Assembly (NCBI GenBank): GCA_947169985.1
Contig: CAMVRW010000014.1
Location: forward strand, 1 to 17,521
Length of the DNA stretch: 17,521 nt
From: an uncultured Butyrivibrio sp.
GTDB lineage: Bacteria > Bacillota > Clostridia > Lachnospirales > Lachnospiraceae
Direction of reading: 5' to 3'
Shown here: positions 1 to 6,029 of the stretch, one piece after another
Position numbering within the stretch: position 1 is the stretch's first letter
Layout: each line of letters begins with the position of its first letter
Translations under genes and position numbers: made by a program
The notes under the pieces: generated by a model
What the model saw: only the letters and a program-made list of their open reading frames with translations
What the model was told of the DNA's origin: nothing
Database searches by the model: none

Positions 1-343
1 CCTCTTCAAGAAGCATCTTACCAAGGTTACCATGTCCAAGACCTACCTTACGGCGGTCAGCAACTGATCCGGGAATACAGAAAGCCTGAAGTCCGATACC
101 GATTGCTGCAGCTGCATCAGCAGCCTTGCGGCAGTTCTTCTTGATTGCGATAGCTGCACCTACTGTGTAAGCCCACTTAGCATTCTCAAAGCAGATAGGC
201 TGAATGCCCTCGATAAGGCTGTATACATCGATGCCAGCATTCATTGTGATTTCTTTACATTCTTCGATAGAAGAAATCCCATACTCCTTAAGGCAAGCCA
301 GGATCTGGGGCTCTCTTCTTTCATATGATTCAAATAAAGCCAT
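1..343 (-). CDS. GGGtGRT family protein, N-terminal 114 residues (partial)
   Basis: The 3' end lies outside the window; the start is complete. The ATG at 341-343 has a strong GGAGG ribosome binding site (351-356) seven bases upstream. The translation begins MALFESYERREPQILACLKE and continues through IQPICFENAKWAYTVGAAIA and AFCIPGSVADRRKVGLGHGN, which I recognise as the N-terminal third of the GGGtGRT family (about 330 residues, named for a motif that would lie beyond the window edge). Its biochemical function is not established to my knowledge. It usually sits beside an IscU/NifU-like scaffold gene, as here: the scaffold gene ends only 18 bases upstream, so the two are almost certainly one transcript. 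A role in Fe-S cluster or redox chemistry is inferred from that partner only. Identity is confident, function is not. Confidence 0.9.
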   Translation of the reverse strand, partial: MALFESYERREPQILACLKEYGISSIEECKEITMNAGIDVYSLIEGIQPICFENAKWAYTVGAAIAIKKNCRKAADAAAAIGIGLQAFCIPGSVADRRKVGLGHGNLGKMLLEE

Positions 344-361
344 TATTTTTTCCTCCTTACC

Positions 362-1054
362 TTACTGTTTTCTAGGATCGATGCACTTAACTGCATCAGC
401 TACACGGCCATACTGACCCTTAGCCTTATCAAATGCTGTGTTTGCATCGTCACCGGCCTTGATGAAGTCCATCATCTTGCCGAAGTTAACATACTTATAT
501 CCAATGATCTCATCGTTCTCATCAAGAGCAACGTCTGTGATGTAACCATCAGTAAGCTCAAGATAACGAGGTCCCTTGTCAAGTGTTCCATAGGTTGTAC
601 CAACCATTGAACGAGCGCCCTTACCAAGATCCTCAAGACCTGCACCGATCTGAAGTCCACCCTCTGAGAATGCAGACTGTGTTCTACCATATGCAATCTG
701 AAGGAAAAGCTCTCTCATAGCTGTGTTGATAGCGTCACACACAAGGTCAGTGTTCAGAGCTTCAAGAACTGTAAGACCTGGAAGGATTTCTGCTGCCATA
801 GCAGCTGAATGAGTCATTCCTGAACATCCGATTGTCTCAACCAGTGCCTCCTGAATGATTCCATCCTTAACGTTAAGTGAAAGCTTACAGCAACCCTGCT
901 GAGGAGCACACCAGCCGATACCATGTGTATAGCCGGAAATGTCCTTTACTTCTTTGGACTGAACCCACTTTGCCTCTTCAGGAATGGGAGCAGCGCCATG
1001 ATGTACCCCTTGTGTTACGGGACACATATTTTTTACCTCTGTTGAGTAAATCAT
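362..1054 (-). CDS. IscU/NifU-like iron-sulfur cluster assembly scaffold protein
   Basis: A 230-residue protein of the IscU/NifU-N type found in anaerobic Firmicutes together with GGGtGRT proteins. The ATG at 1052-1054 follows a GAAAGGAGAT ribosome binding site, and the opening MIYSTEVKNMCPVTQGVHHG is what this family normally shows, so this start was kept. Seven cysteines are present: C11, C49, C55/C56, C77, C106 and C224. The segment around C77 (IGCSGMTHSAAM) resembles the GC-A/S cluster-ligand region of IscU, and C49-APQQG-C55-C56 precedes it. In the family such cysteines hold a nascent Fe-S cluster; that this protein does so is inference. It is longer than classical IscU (about 130 residues); the C-terminal 100 residues are specific to this subgroup. 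It is the first gene of an operon with the GGGtGRT gene and has its own promoter at 1142-1170. Confidence 0.88.
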   Translation of the reverse strand: MIYSTEVKNMCPVTQGVHHGAAPIPEEAKWVQSKEVKDISGYTHGIGWCAPQQGCCKLSLNVKDGIIQEALVETIGCSGMTHSAAMAAEILPGLTVLEALNTDLVCDAINTAMRELFLQIAYGRTQSAFSEGGLQIGAGLEDLGKGARSMVGTTYGTLDKGPRYLELTDGYITDVALDENDEIIGYKYVNFGKMMDFIKAGDDANTAFDKAKGQYGRVADAVKCIDPRKQ

Positions 1055-1080
1055 GTGAAAATCTCCTTTCGTATTGTAAA

Positions 1081-1098
1081 GTAATTAGATAAAATTAC
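1081..1098. repeat. Inverted repeat GTAATT-N6-AATTAC in the Fe-S operon leader
   Basis: A perfect 6-bp inverted repeat with a 6-base spacer, 27 bases upstream of the scaffold start codon. It is AT-rich and could occur by chance, but the same half-sites recur with a 4-base spacer at 16041-16056 upstream of the other Fe-S gene pair. A regulator binding site is possible; nothing more can be said from one window. Confidence 0.35.
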
Positions 1099-1114
1099 TC
1101 ACTCACGGATATTT

Positions 1115-1134
1115 GGCACGTTAGCCGCCGTGCC
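1115..1134 (-). repeat. Inverted repeat at the predicted transcript 5' end
   Basis: GGCACG and CGTGCC (1115-1120 and 1129-1134) form a perfect 6-bp inverted repeat with an 8-base loop. It begins at or next to the predicted start site of the Fe-S operon. It could be a 5'-terminal stabilising stem-loop or a repressor site just downstream of the -10 box. There is no run of T after it on the minus strand, so it is not a terminator. Confidence 0.5.
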
Positions 1135-1141
1135 ACTACCT

Positions 1142-1170
1142 ATTCTTGCATAAATCTACTGACTTTTCAA
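1142..1170 (-). promoter_or_regulatory. Sigma-A type promoter for the Fe-S scaffold / GGGtGRT operon
   Basis: On the minus strand TTGAAA (1165-1170) and AAGAAT (1142-1147) are separated by exactly 17 bases. A TG precedes the -10 box by one base (TATGCAAGAAT), which is the extended -10 pattern. Transcription would begin near 1134-1136, giving a leader of about 80 bases. The promoter lies 23-51 bases from the response-regulator stop codon (1194), so the Fe-S operon can be expressed independently of the signalling operon upstream. The motif match is good; no start site has been measured. Confidence 0.6.
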
Positions 1171-1193
1171 CAAGTTAGATATAAATTTAACAC

Positions 1194-1979
1194 TTATTTT
1201 ACAGAGGCATTTACAGCATTCTGCCATCTGGAAGTCTCAAAATATTTATCTATGGTTTCTATGATCTTCTCCCTTTCCATGGTCTTTAACAGGTACCCCT
1301 GGGGCTTAAGGCTCATGACCTGCATGACGGTCTCTTTATCGGATTTGCCCGTCAGGAAGATAACCGGAATGTCTAAAGAATCCGGCTCACTCTTTATCAT
1401 TTCCATGACCTTGGAGCCGTCAGTTATGGGCATATCATAGTCCATAAGGATGAGGTCCGGTCTGTGGGTGGTTATGTACTTTATGGCCTGCATTCCGGAT
1501 TTCACTACGGTGACATTGTATTTGTGAGAGAGCCATTTTTTCACCATCTTAAGGAAAGTTACATCGTCATCCACCAGAAGAATTTCCTTCATCTGGTGTC
1601 TTCTGTTGACTTCCTTTGCTTCCAGGATCATCTCATTTACTATGATCTTCGTATCAAAGGGACGGAAGAACTCTTTCTTTACAAGATTCGCAGGAACTAT
1701 CTCTTTTGCCTTGGCTATCTCATTCTCATAGCCTGCAAGGTAAAGAGTCTTGGAGTCATCAGCGCATATGTCCTTTATGAACACCAAAGTCTTCACCATG
1801 TCGGAGGTGAATTCTCCCACAAACAAAAGTACTATATCCACTGATCCCTTCTGGTCTTCAATAGCTTTCACATCATAACCTGTGCATTCACAGGTAATTG
1901 TGGGAGTATCCAGTTCATGCATAATGGGGTCTATAAGAAATGCTCTTCCGTTATTTGCGGTAAGAATATTGCTTCTCAT
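1194..1979 (-). CDS. Response regulator with N-terminal pseudo-receiver and C-terminal receiver
   Basis: A 261-residue cytoplasmic protein with no DNA-binding or enzymatic output domain. Residues 130-250 are a complete receiver domain: acidic pair D137/D138 in EILLVDDDV, phospho-acceptor D180 in LILMDYDMP, T210 in VIFLTG, and K232 in GYLLK. Residues 1-125 have a receiver-like layout (a VDIVLLFVG strand, a TLYLAGYEN strand, a KKEFFRPFD ending) but lack the acidic pair and the phospho-acceptor aspartate, so this half looks like a pseudo-receiver. The ATG at 1977-1979 is three bases after the stop of the HD-GYP gene, and its ribosome binding site (GGAG) lies inside the end of that gene, so translation is probably coupled. 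It is likely a phosphorylated adaptor or stand-alone regulator working with the HD-GYP protein; no histidine kinase is in view. Confidence 0.85.
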   Translation of the reverse strand: MRSNILTANNGRAFLIDPIMHELDTPTITCECTGYDVKAIEDQKGSVDIVLLFVGEFTSDMVKTLVFIKDICADDSKTLYLAGYENEIAKAKEIVPANLVKKEFFRPFDTKIIVNEMILEAKEVNRRHQMKEILLVDDDVTFLKMVKKWLSHKYNVTVVKSGMQAIKYITTHRPDLILMDYDMPITDGSKVMEMIKSEPDSLDIPVIFLTGKSDKETVMQVMSLKPQGYLLKTMEREKIIETIDKYFETSRWQNAVNASVK

Positions 1980-1982
1980 TTA

Positions 1983-3014
1983 CTAATTCTCCGTTCCATG
2001 AATCTTTGAATCATGCATTTTGTAGTCCTTATCCTCGTCGATCATGGCAATCATGATATCTGCAAAGACAGGATCGAACTGGGATTCCTTACCATTTTCT
2101 ATCTGCTCTCTCACCTTTTCCTGGGAAAGGGCTCCTCTGTAGCTTCTGTTACTGGTCATGGCATCATAGGCATCTGCTACAGCAATGATCCTTGCCTGCT
2201 CCGGGATTTCTTTTCCCTTAATGCCTTCAGGATAGCCTCTGCCATCAAACCTCTCATGATGCCATCTTGCTCCCGAAGCAAGGGCTGGCATGCCTTTTAT
2301 GTTCTCAAGGATTTTGGCGCCAATGGCCGGGTGCTTTTTGATGGCTGCGAATTCTTCATCGGTAAGGCGCCCGGGCTTATTTATCACTTCGTCCGGAACA
2401 CCGATCTTTCCTACATCGTGGAGAAGTCCCATCATGTAAATGTTGTCCTGGTTCTTCTCGTCGTAGCCATATCTTTTTGCAATCTCTTTTGAATATTCCG
2501 CAACTCTTCTGGAATGACCGTTTGTATAGGTATCCTTGGCGTCTATGGCATCTGCAAGGGATGCGACCACATCCAAAAAGAGCTGTTCATTTTCCTTAGT
2601 CTTTTCGCCAACCTCCTGCTCAAGGTTTCTTTGAAGCCTTATGAGCTCAACTGCGTGGCTGACTCTTATCTTAAGTACACCAGGAATGAAGGGCTTTTTG
2701 ATAAAGTCCATGGCTCCCATGGAAAGGCCCTTTTCTTCTGCTCCGTCGTCCTCACTGGCTGTAAGGAAGATTACGGGAGTCTCCTGGCCTTTTTTCTGTA
2801 TCGCACGGAGTTTTTCCAGGGTTTCAAAGCCGTCCATCTCGGGCATTCTGATATCAAGAAGTATCAGGTCCGGTGCCGGATTATCCGCGATGTGCTTAAG
2901 GAGCTGTTCACCTGATTTAAGTGCCACCACCTTCATGTCTGCTTCTGAAAGTATGTTCCATGCGCGTTTTAAGATCATTGGGTCATCGTCTACAACTATA
3001 ATCTGTGGATTCAT
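1983..3014 (-). CDS. REC-HD-GYP response regulator, predicted cyclic-di-GMP phosphodiesterase
   Basis: A 343-residue protein of the RpfG type. Residues 3-125 are a receiver domain: D9-D11, phospho-acceptor D54 (LILLDIRMP), T85, and K107 in FIKKPF. A helical linker (about 125-145) leads into an HD-GYP domain (about 147-330) with H167, H199/D200 (LLHDVGKIG), H228, H252/H253, G260-Y261-P262 (HHERFDGRGYP) and D281. All metal-ligand motifs are intact, so hydrolysis of cyclic-di-GMP (or a related cyclic dinucleotide) is expected. I start it at the ATG at 3012-3014, preceded by GGAGG five bases away, rather than at an in-frame GTG 54 bases further upstream that has no ribosome binding site and adds residues outside the receiver fold. 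It is the first gene of an operon with the double-receiver gene. Confidence 0.92.
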   Translation of the reverse strand: MNPQIIVVDDDPMILKRAWNILSEADMKVVALKSGEQLLKHIADNPAPDLILLDIRMPEMDGFETLEKLRAIQKKGQETPVIFLTASEDDGAEEKGLSMGAMDFIKKPFIPGVLKIRVSHAVELIRLQRNLEQEVGEKTKENEQLFLDVVASLADAIDAKDTYTNGHSRRVAEYSKEIAKRYGYDEKNQDNIYMMGLLHDVGKIGVPDEVINKPGRLTDEEFAAIKKHPAIGAKILENIKGMPALASGARWHHERFDGRGYPEGIKGKEIPEQARIIAVADAYDAMTSNRSYRGALSQEKVREQIENGKESQFDPVFADIMIAMIDEDKDYKMHDSKIHGTEN

Positions 3015-3046
3015 TTTCGCCTCCAAGAGCATAATTCGTCTAATTA

Positions 3047-3075
3047 ATCGTATCTCAAAAACGTACACTTATCAA
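3047..3075 (-). promoter_or_regulatory. Sigma-A type promoter for the REC-HD-GYP operon
   Basis: On the minus strand TTGATA (3070-3075) and TACGAT (3047-3052) are 17 bases apart. They match 5 of 6 and 4 of 6 consensus bases. The predicted leader is about 25 bases and contains the GGAGG ribosome binding site. The upstream gene's terminator (3119-3153) lies just before it, which supports an independent transcription unit. Confidence 0.55.
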
Positions 3076-3118
3076 CCAAATACTGGATGATGGCTCATTT
3101 CATTTTGGAGATTTGGGC

Positions 3119-3153
3119 AAAGAAAAAGGTCAACAGGGGATTACCTGCTGACC
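3119..3153 (-). terminator. Rho-independent terminator after the GH16 gene
   Basis: On the minus strand, 42 bases after the GH16 stop codon, GGTCAGCAGG and CCTGTTGACC (3144-3153 and 3128-3137) form a 10-bp stem with one G-U pair and a 6-base loop. It is followed directly by TTTTTCTTT (3127-3119). This is a textbook intrinsic terminator. Confidence 0.9.
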
Positions 3154-3194
3154 CTTGGTGATCGCTTTATGTCACACCTTTCTTTTTGTTTCAA

Positions 3195-5690
3195 TTATTG
3201 TCCTACTTCTACAAGTTCGATATCATCAATGAAGATATCGTGTTTGTCCTTTACTCTTATGCCGTCTACAGATCCCATGGTGATGTTGAATCTGGTGTTT
3301 TTGTCTGTAGGATACTCCATGGTGAACTCTGTGGTGAAGGTCTTCCAGTCCTTACCGATGTATACTGACTCGGTGTTCTGGCTGTAGTTGGTCCATTCAC
3401 CCTCATACTCCTGCAGTGAATAGGAAATTACTCTGTCCACGGTGGATCTTGCCTTAAAGGTGAGCTTATAGCTCTTTCCCTCCTCTAGGGTTATTCCATC
3501 CTGATTGAGCTGGATGTACCAGGCGTTTTCTGCATCATTTGCCACGGTGTCATCGATGGTGATGGCAAAGGCGTTTTCGTTGCCGTTCATGCTGTCAACC
3601 ACATAGGTTGCTGTAACTGTGTCGTAAACATAAGGAGTAAAGCCAGACAGTCCTGCGTTGAAAGAACCGTTCTTTATAAGTGCTGACTCACTAAAGAAGA
3701 TATTATCAAGGTAGTAGGTTCCGGCATTTTCAAAGAGGATCTTTACTGTTGAATCTTCTCTGGCTATGTCTTTGTCAAATGTGAGCTTTTCTGCGAATTG
3801 CTGATCCTTAGTGTCAAGGGAAGGAGTTATCTCTTTTCCTGCAACATTGACTGTCATGCCATCCTTAGAGCCTGCTGCTTCACATCTTGCATTGAAGGTA
3901 AGCTCATACTCGCCCTTTACGATAGGGGCAAGGTTAGTCTGTCTGATTGCAAATGTCTGTCCGCCTTCAGGAACAACTACCTTAAGCTCTCTTACATTCT
4001 TTTCATTTGTTACTGTAATGTTTTCTGAGTTGTCCTCTTCTGTCTCCCAGTAGCCCAGTCTGCCTTCGCCCTGATCAAAGCCTCCATTGTAGATATAGTT
4101 TCCGTCAGGTCTTATGCCCTTGTCAGCATCGTCGCCTATCTCTTCTCCTGAGATATGTGTAAGCTTTACATTGTCGATGGTTACAGGAGCAATTGTTGGC
4201 TGTTTACCAAGGTTAAACTCCAGAGAGCCGTTAGGGTCAGTTTTCTCATTCATTGTGAAGGTGATGGTATAGGTCTTTTTCTCGGTGGTTATTCCGATCG
4301 TAGTGTCCTCGAAATACCTCATCCATCCTCTATCAGGGCCTTCCACGTCAACGATGATATCCCTGTCTTCTGCGGAATATGCGTCAAAGGAGAGCTCATA
4401 CTCCCATCCCCTGTACATAGGGATGTTAGTCTGCTTAAGCTGGATTGAATAGAATACACCGCCTGATGTCTTGGATGGAATAAGGGTTATGCCATCATCT
4501 GAAAGATCATACTTTGCACCAAAGGCATCTGACTCCAGATGGTACTTCCAGTTGTCGTCGCTGGCCTTATCTGAGCCGTCTCTTCCAATATCCTCAGTGA
4601 AGGTTGGGTTCTTAACGTAGTTGCCTTCGCTGTCGGGCTCTCTGAAGGTTACAGGATCTCCCTCAGGTCTCTTTGCTACTGCTTCTTCTGCTTTGTATTC
4701 CTCTTCGGGCCTCTGGTAAATCCTTACGTAATCCACCTCATAAGCCTTGTCGTTCATCTCAGCCTTTTCAGCATCTGTAGGATTTCCAACCCAGTTCCCA
4801 CCTACAGCAAGATTCAGGATAACATAGAAGTTCTGATCAAATGGTGCAGGGTATGTGATCTGGTTGTCATCGTCAGTTCCTGTATACCAGTCACTGGTCT
4901 CATAAACAAACTCATCATCCACATACCAGCTGATCTTACCGGGTTCCCAGTCCACGCGGTATACATGGAAGTCATCAGAGTAGCCGTTTGCCTCAATCTG
5001 CCTTGTGCCTTGGTTTTCCTTATGTCCATTTCCTGAGCTGTATCCATAATGAATTGTATGATAGCTCTTGGAGGTATCCTGTCCCATAACCTCCATAATG
5101 TCTATCTCTCCGCACTTTGGCCACTGACCGTAAAGGCCCTCATCTGTTGCCATGAGCCAGAAAGCAGGAAGATATCCCTTTCCTGTAGGTACCTTTGCTC
5201 TGGCTTCAAAACGGCCATAGGTATAGTCATGTTTATTCTGAGTGGTGATACGACCTGAAGTGATCTCCTCAGTCTCACCTTTCTCAATGTGTGGCTTTAT
5301 CTTAAGTGTGCCATCGCTGACCTCAATATTCCCCTCATCAAGAGCAGTGTATCTTTGAAGCTCAGCGTTTACCCAGCCAGGCTCATGAGTCTCAACATTC
5401 CAGTCCTCGGTGTTCAGGGCATCGCCGTCAAACTCATCTGCCCATACAAGTTCATAGTCTTCCTCGGCGTCGCTTCCGCTCTGTCCCTCCTTCGCATCTC
5501 CGGCTTCACTTTCCGCACCGGCATCAGTTGCACCTGATTCAGCACTTGCTTCCATGCTGCCTTCTTCCACTGCAGAAGCCGGAACATCAAGGTTTTCACC
5601 TGCTGTCTTACCACATCCTGTCAGCGCACCAGCAGCCAAAGCTGCAGACATTACTGTTACCAGTGCTTTGTTATAGATAGATTTTCTCAT
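3195..5690 (-). CDS. GH16 laminarinase-like lipoprotein with three carbohydrate-binding-like modules
   Basis: An 831-residue secreted lipoprotein. Residues 1-26 are a lipoprotein signal peptide ending in the lipobox LTGC (lipid-bearing C26). Residues 27-78 are an acidic Ala/Glu/Ser/Gly linker. Residues 79-327 are a GH16 domain with WADEFDGD at the start and the catalytic motif GEIDIMEVMG: nucleophile E195, D197, acid/base E200. The extra Met makes this the ExDxxE form typical of laminarinases rather than the ExDxE form of lichenases, so endo-beta-1,3- or mixed-linkage glucanase activity is expected. Three CBM4/9-like beta-sandwich modules follow at about 357-513, 531-668 and 671-828, each opening with a YxxNxxF-type strand and ending in a IDDIELxE-like strand. 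I chose the ATG at 5688-5690 (GAGGAG seven bases upstream) over an ATG 30 bases upstream, because it starts right at the signal peptide. It is monocistronic, anchored outside the membrane, and probably used to degrade plant, fungal or algal glucan. Confidence 0.92.
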   Translation of the reverse strand: MRKSIYNKALVTVMSAALAAGALTGCGKTAGENLDVPASAVEEGSMEASAESGATDAGAESEAGDAKEGQSGSDAEEDYELVWADEFDGDALNTEDWNVETHEPGWVNAELQRYTALDEGNIEVSDGTLKIKPHIEKGETEEITSGRITTQNKHDYTYGRFEARAKVPTGKGYLPAFWLMATDEGLYGQWPKCGEIDIMEVMGQDTSKSYHTIHYGYSSGNGHKENQGTRQIEANGYSDDFHVYRVDWEPGKISWYVDDEFVYETSDWYTGTDDDNQITYPAPFDQNFYVILNLAVGGNWVGNPTDAEKAEMNDKAYEVDYVRIYQRPEEEYKAEEAVAKRPEGDPVTFREPDSEGNYVKNPTFTEDIGRDGSDKASDDNWKYHLESDAFGAKYDLSDDGITLIPSKTSGGVFYSIQLKQTNIPMYRGWEYELSFDAYSAEDRDIIVDVEGPDRGWMRYFEDTTIGITTEKKTYTITFTMNEKTDPNGSLEFNLGKQPTIAPVTIDNVKLTHISGEEIGDDADKGIRPDGNYIYNGGFDQGEGRLGYWETEEDNSENITVTNEKNVRELKVVVPEGGQTFAIRQTNLAPIVKGEYELTFNARCEAAGSKDGMTVNVAGKEITPSLDTKDQQFAEKLTFDKDIAREDSTVKILFENAGTYYLDNIFFSESALIKNGSFNAGLSGFTPYVYDTVTATYVVDSMNGNENAFAITIDDTVANDAENAWYIQLNQDGITLEEGKSYKLTFKARSTVDRVISYSLQEYEGEWTNYSQNTESVYIGKDWKTFTTEFTMEYPTDKNTRFNITMGSVDGIRVKDKHDIFIDDIELVEVGQ

Positions 5691-5778
5691 CTGACATCTC
5701 CTCACATTTTTCTGAACCAAATTGTAAGGACAATCATAAACATTTATATGTCATTTTTATATAAAATTTCGCCAATAA

Positions 5779-5808
5779 ATTATATATTCATGACATAAAG
5801 TAGCACAA
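5779..5808 (-). promoter_or_regulatory. Candidate promoter of the GH16 gene
   Basis: On the minus strand a perfect TATAAT (5779-5784) lies 18 bases downstream of TTGTGC (5803-5808), a weak -35 that matches 3 of 6. The leader would be about 80 bases and AT-rich. The weak -35 is overlapped by an inverted repeat, consistent with a regulated sugar-utilisation gene. The assignment is plausible, not certain. Confidence 0.4.
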
Positions 5809-5814
5809 TCGTGC
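5803..5814. promoter_or_regulatory. Possible operator: inverted repeat GCAC-N4-GTGC over the GH16 -35 box
   Basis: A perfect 4-bp inverted repeat with a 4-base spacer covers the proposed -35 element. A second, wider inverted repeat, TATGTCAT (5747-5754) and ATGACATA (5790-5797), brackets the -10 region. Either could bind a sugar-responsive repressor. Both are short, and no regulator gene is adjacent. Confidence 0.25.
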
Positions 5815-5824
5815 GCCAGAGTAT

Positions 5825-6016
5825 AATCAATTCCCGCTTTAGGCGATTGTAACCAGCCCCAGATACCTATCAATGGAACCGTGGAATAAACCGAAGCACC
5901 CGGGCTAAATGTCAGAAGACATTATAATCGCTTTATGAGGGTGCAAGGATTTATGCCGCGAAAGTCCATTGATAGGTATCTGGGGATAGTTATAATTAAA
6001 AAAGCGGGTATTGATT
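5825..6016 (+). ncRNA. 192-nt long-hairpin element, candidate structured RNA or miniature palindromic repeat
   Basis: This fills the gap between the topoisomerase stop and the GH16 promoter and encodes no protein. The ends pair as one extended rod. 5825-5840 pairs with 6001-6016 (15 of 16). 5845-5853 pairs with 5989-5997 (9 pairs, two G-U). 5857-5877 pairs with 5965-5985 (21 perfect pairs). 5880-5892 pairs with 5947-5960 (12 pairs, one mismatch, one bulge). 5896-5901 pairs with 5939-5944 (GCACCC/GGGTGC). 5908-5913 pairs with 5918-5923 (AATGTC, loop AGAA, GACATT). That is about 69 pairs. All three G-U pairs are on the plus strand and become A-C mismatches on the minus strand, which favours a plus-strand RNA. 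A TATAAT at 5822-5827 on that strand has no good -35. It matches no RNA family I can name; a non-autonomous mobile repeat is the main alternative, but I see no target duplication. Confidence 0.55.
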
Positions 6017-6029
6017 TGTTTTGGACTCT

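Noticed and set aside
1115..1134. GC-rich stem-loop as a terminator of the response-regulator operon
   Set aside because: The stem is only 6 bp and no T-tract follows on the minus strand. Its position at the predicted start site of the next operon fits a leader stem or operator better.
3015..3068. 18-residue N-terminal extension of the HD-GYP protein from an upstream GTG
   Set aside because: No ribosome binding site precedes it, it would begin inside the proposed promoter, and the receiver fold starts at the downstream ATG, which has a strong GGAGG.
5825..6016. Long hairpin as 6S RNA or as an integron attC site
   Set aside because: 6S RNA needs a large central single-stranded bubble, whereas here the centre is a perfect 21-bp helix. 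The outer boxes do not fit the attC RYYYAAC/GTTRRRY pair, and no integrase is present.
5825..6016. Retron non-coding RNA
   Set aside because: Inverted repeats flanking a hairpin recall a retron, but no reverse transcriptase gene is adjacent or anywhere in the window.
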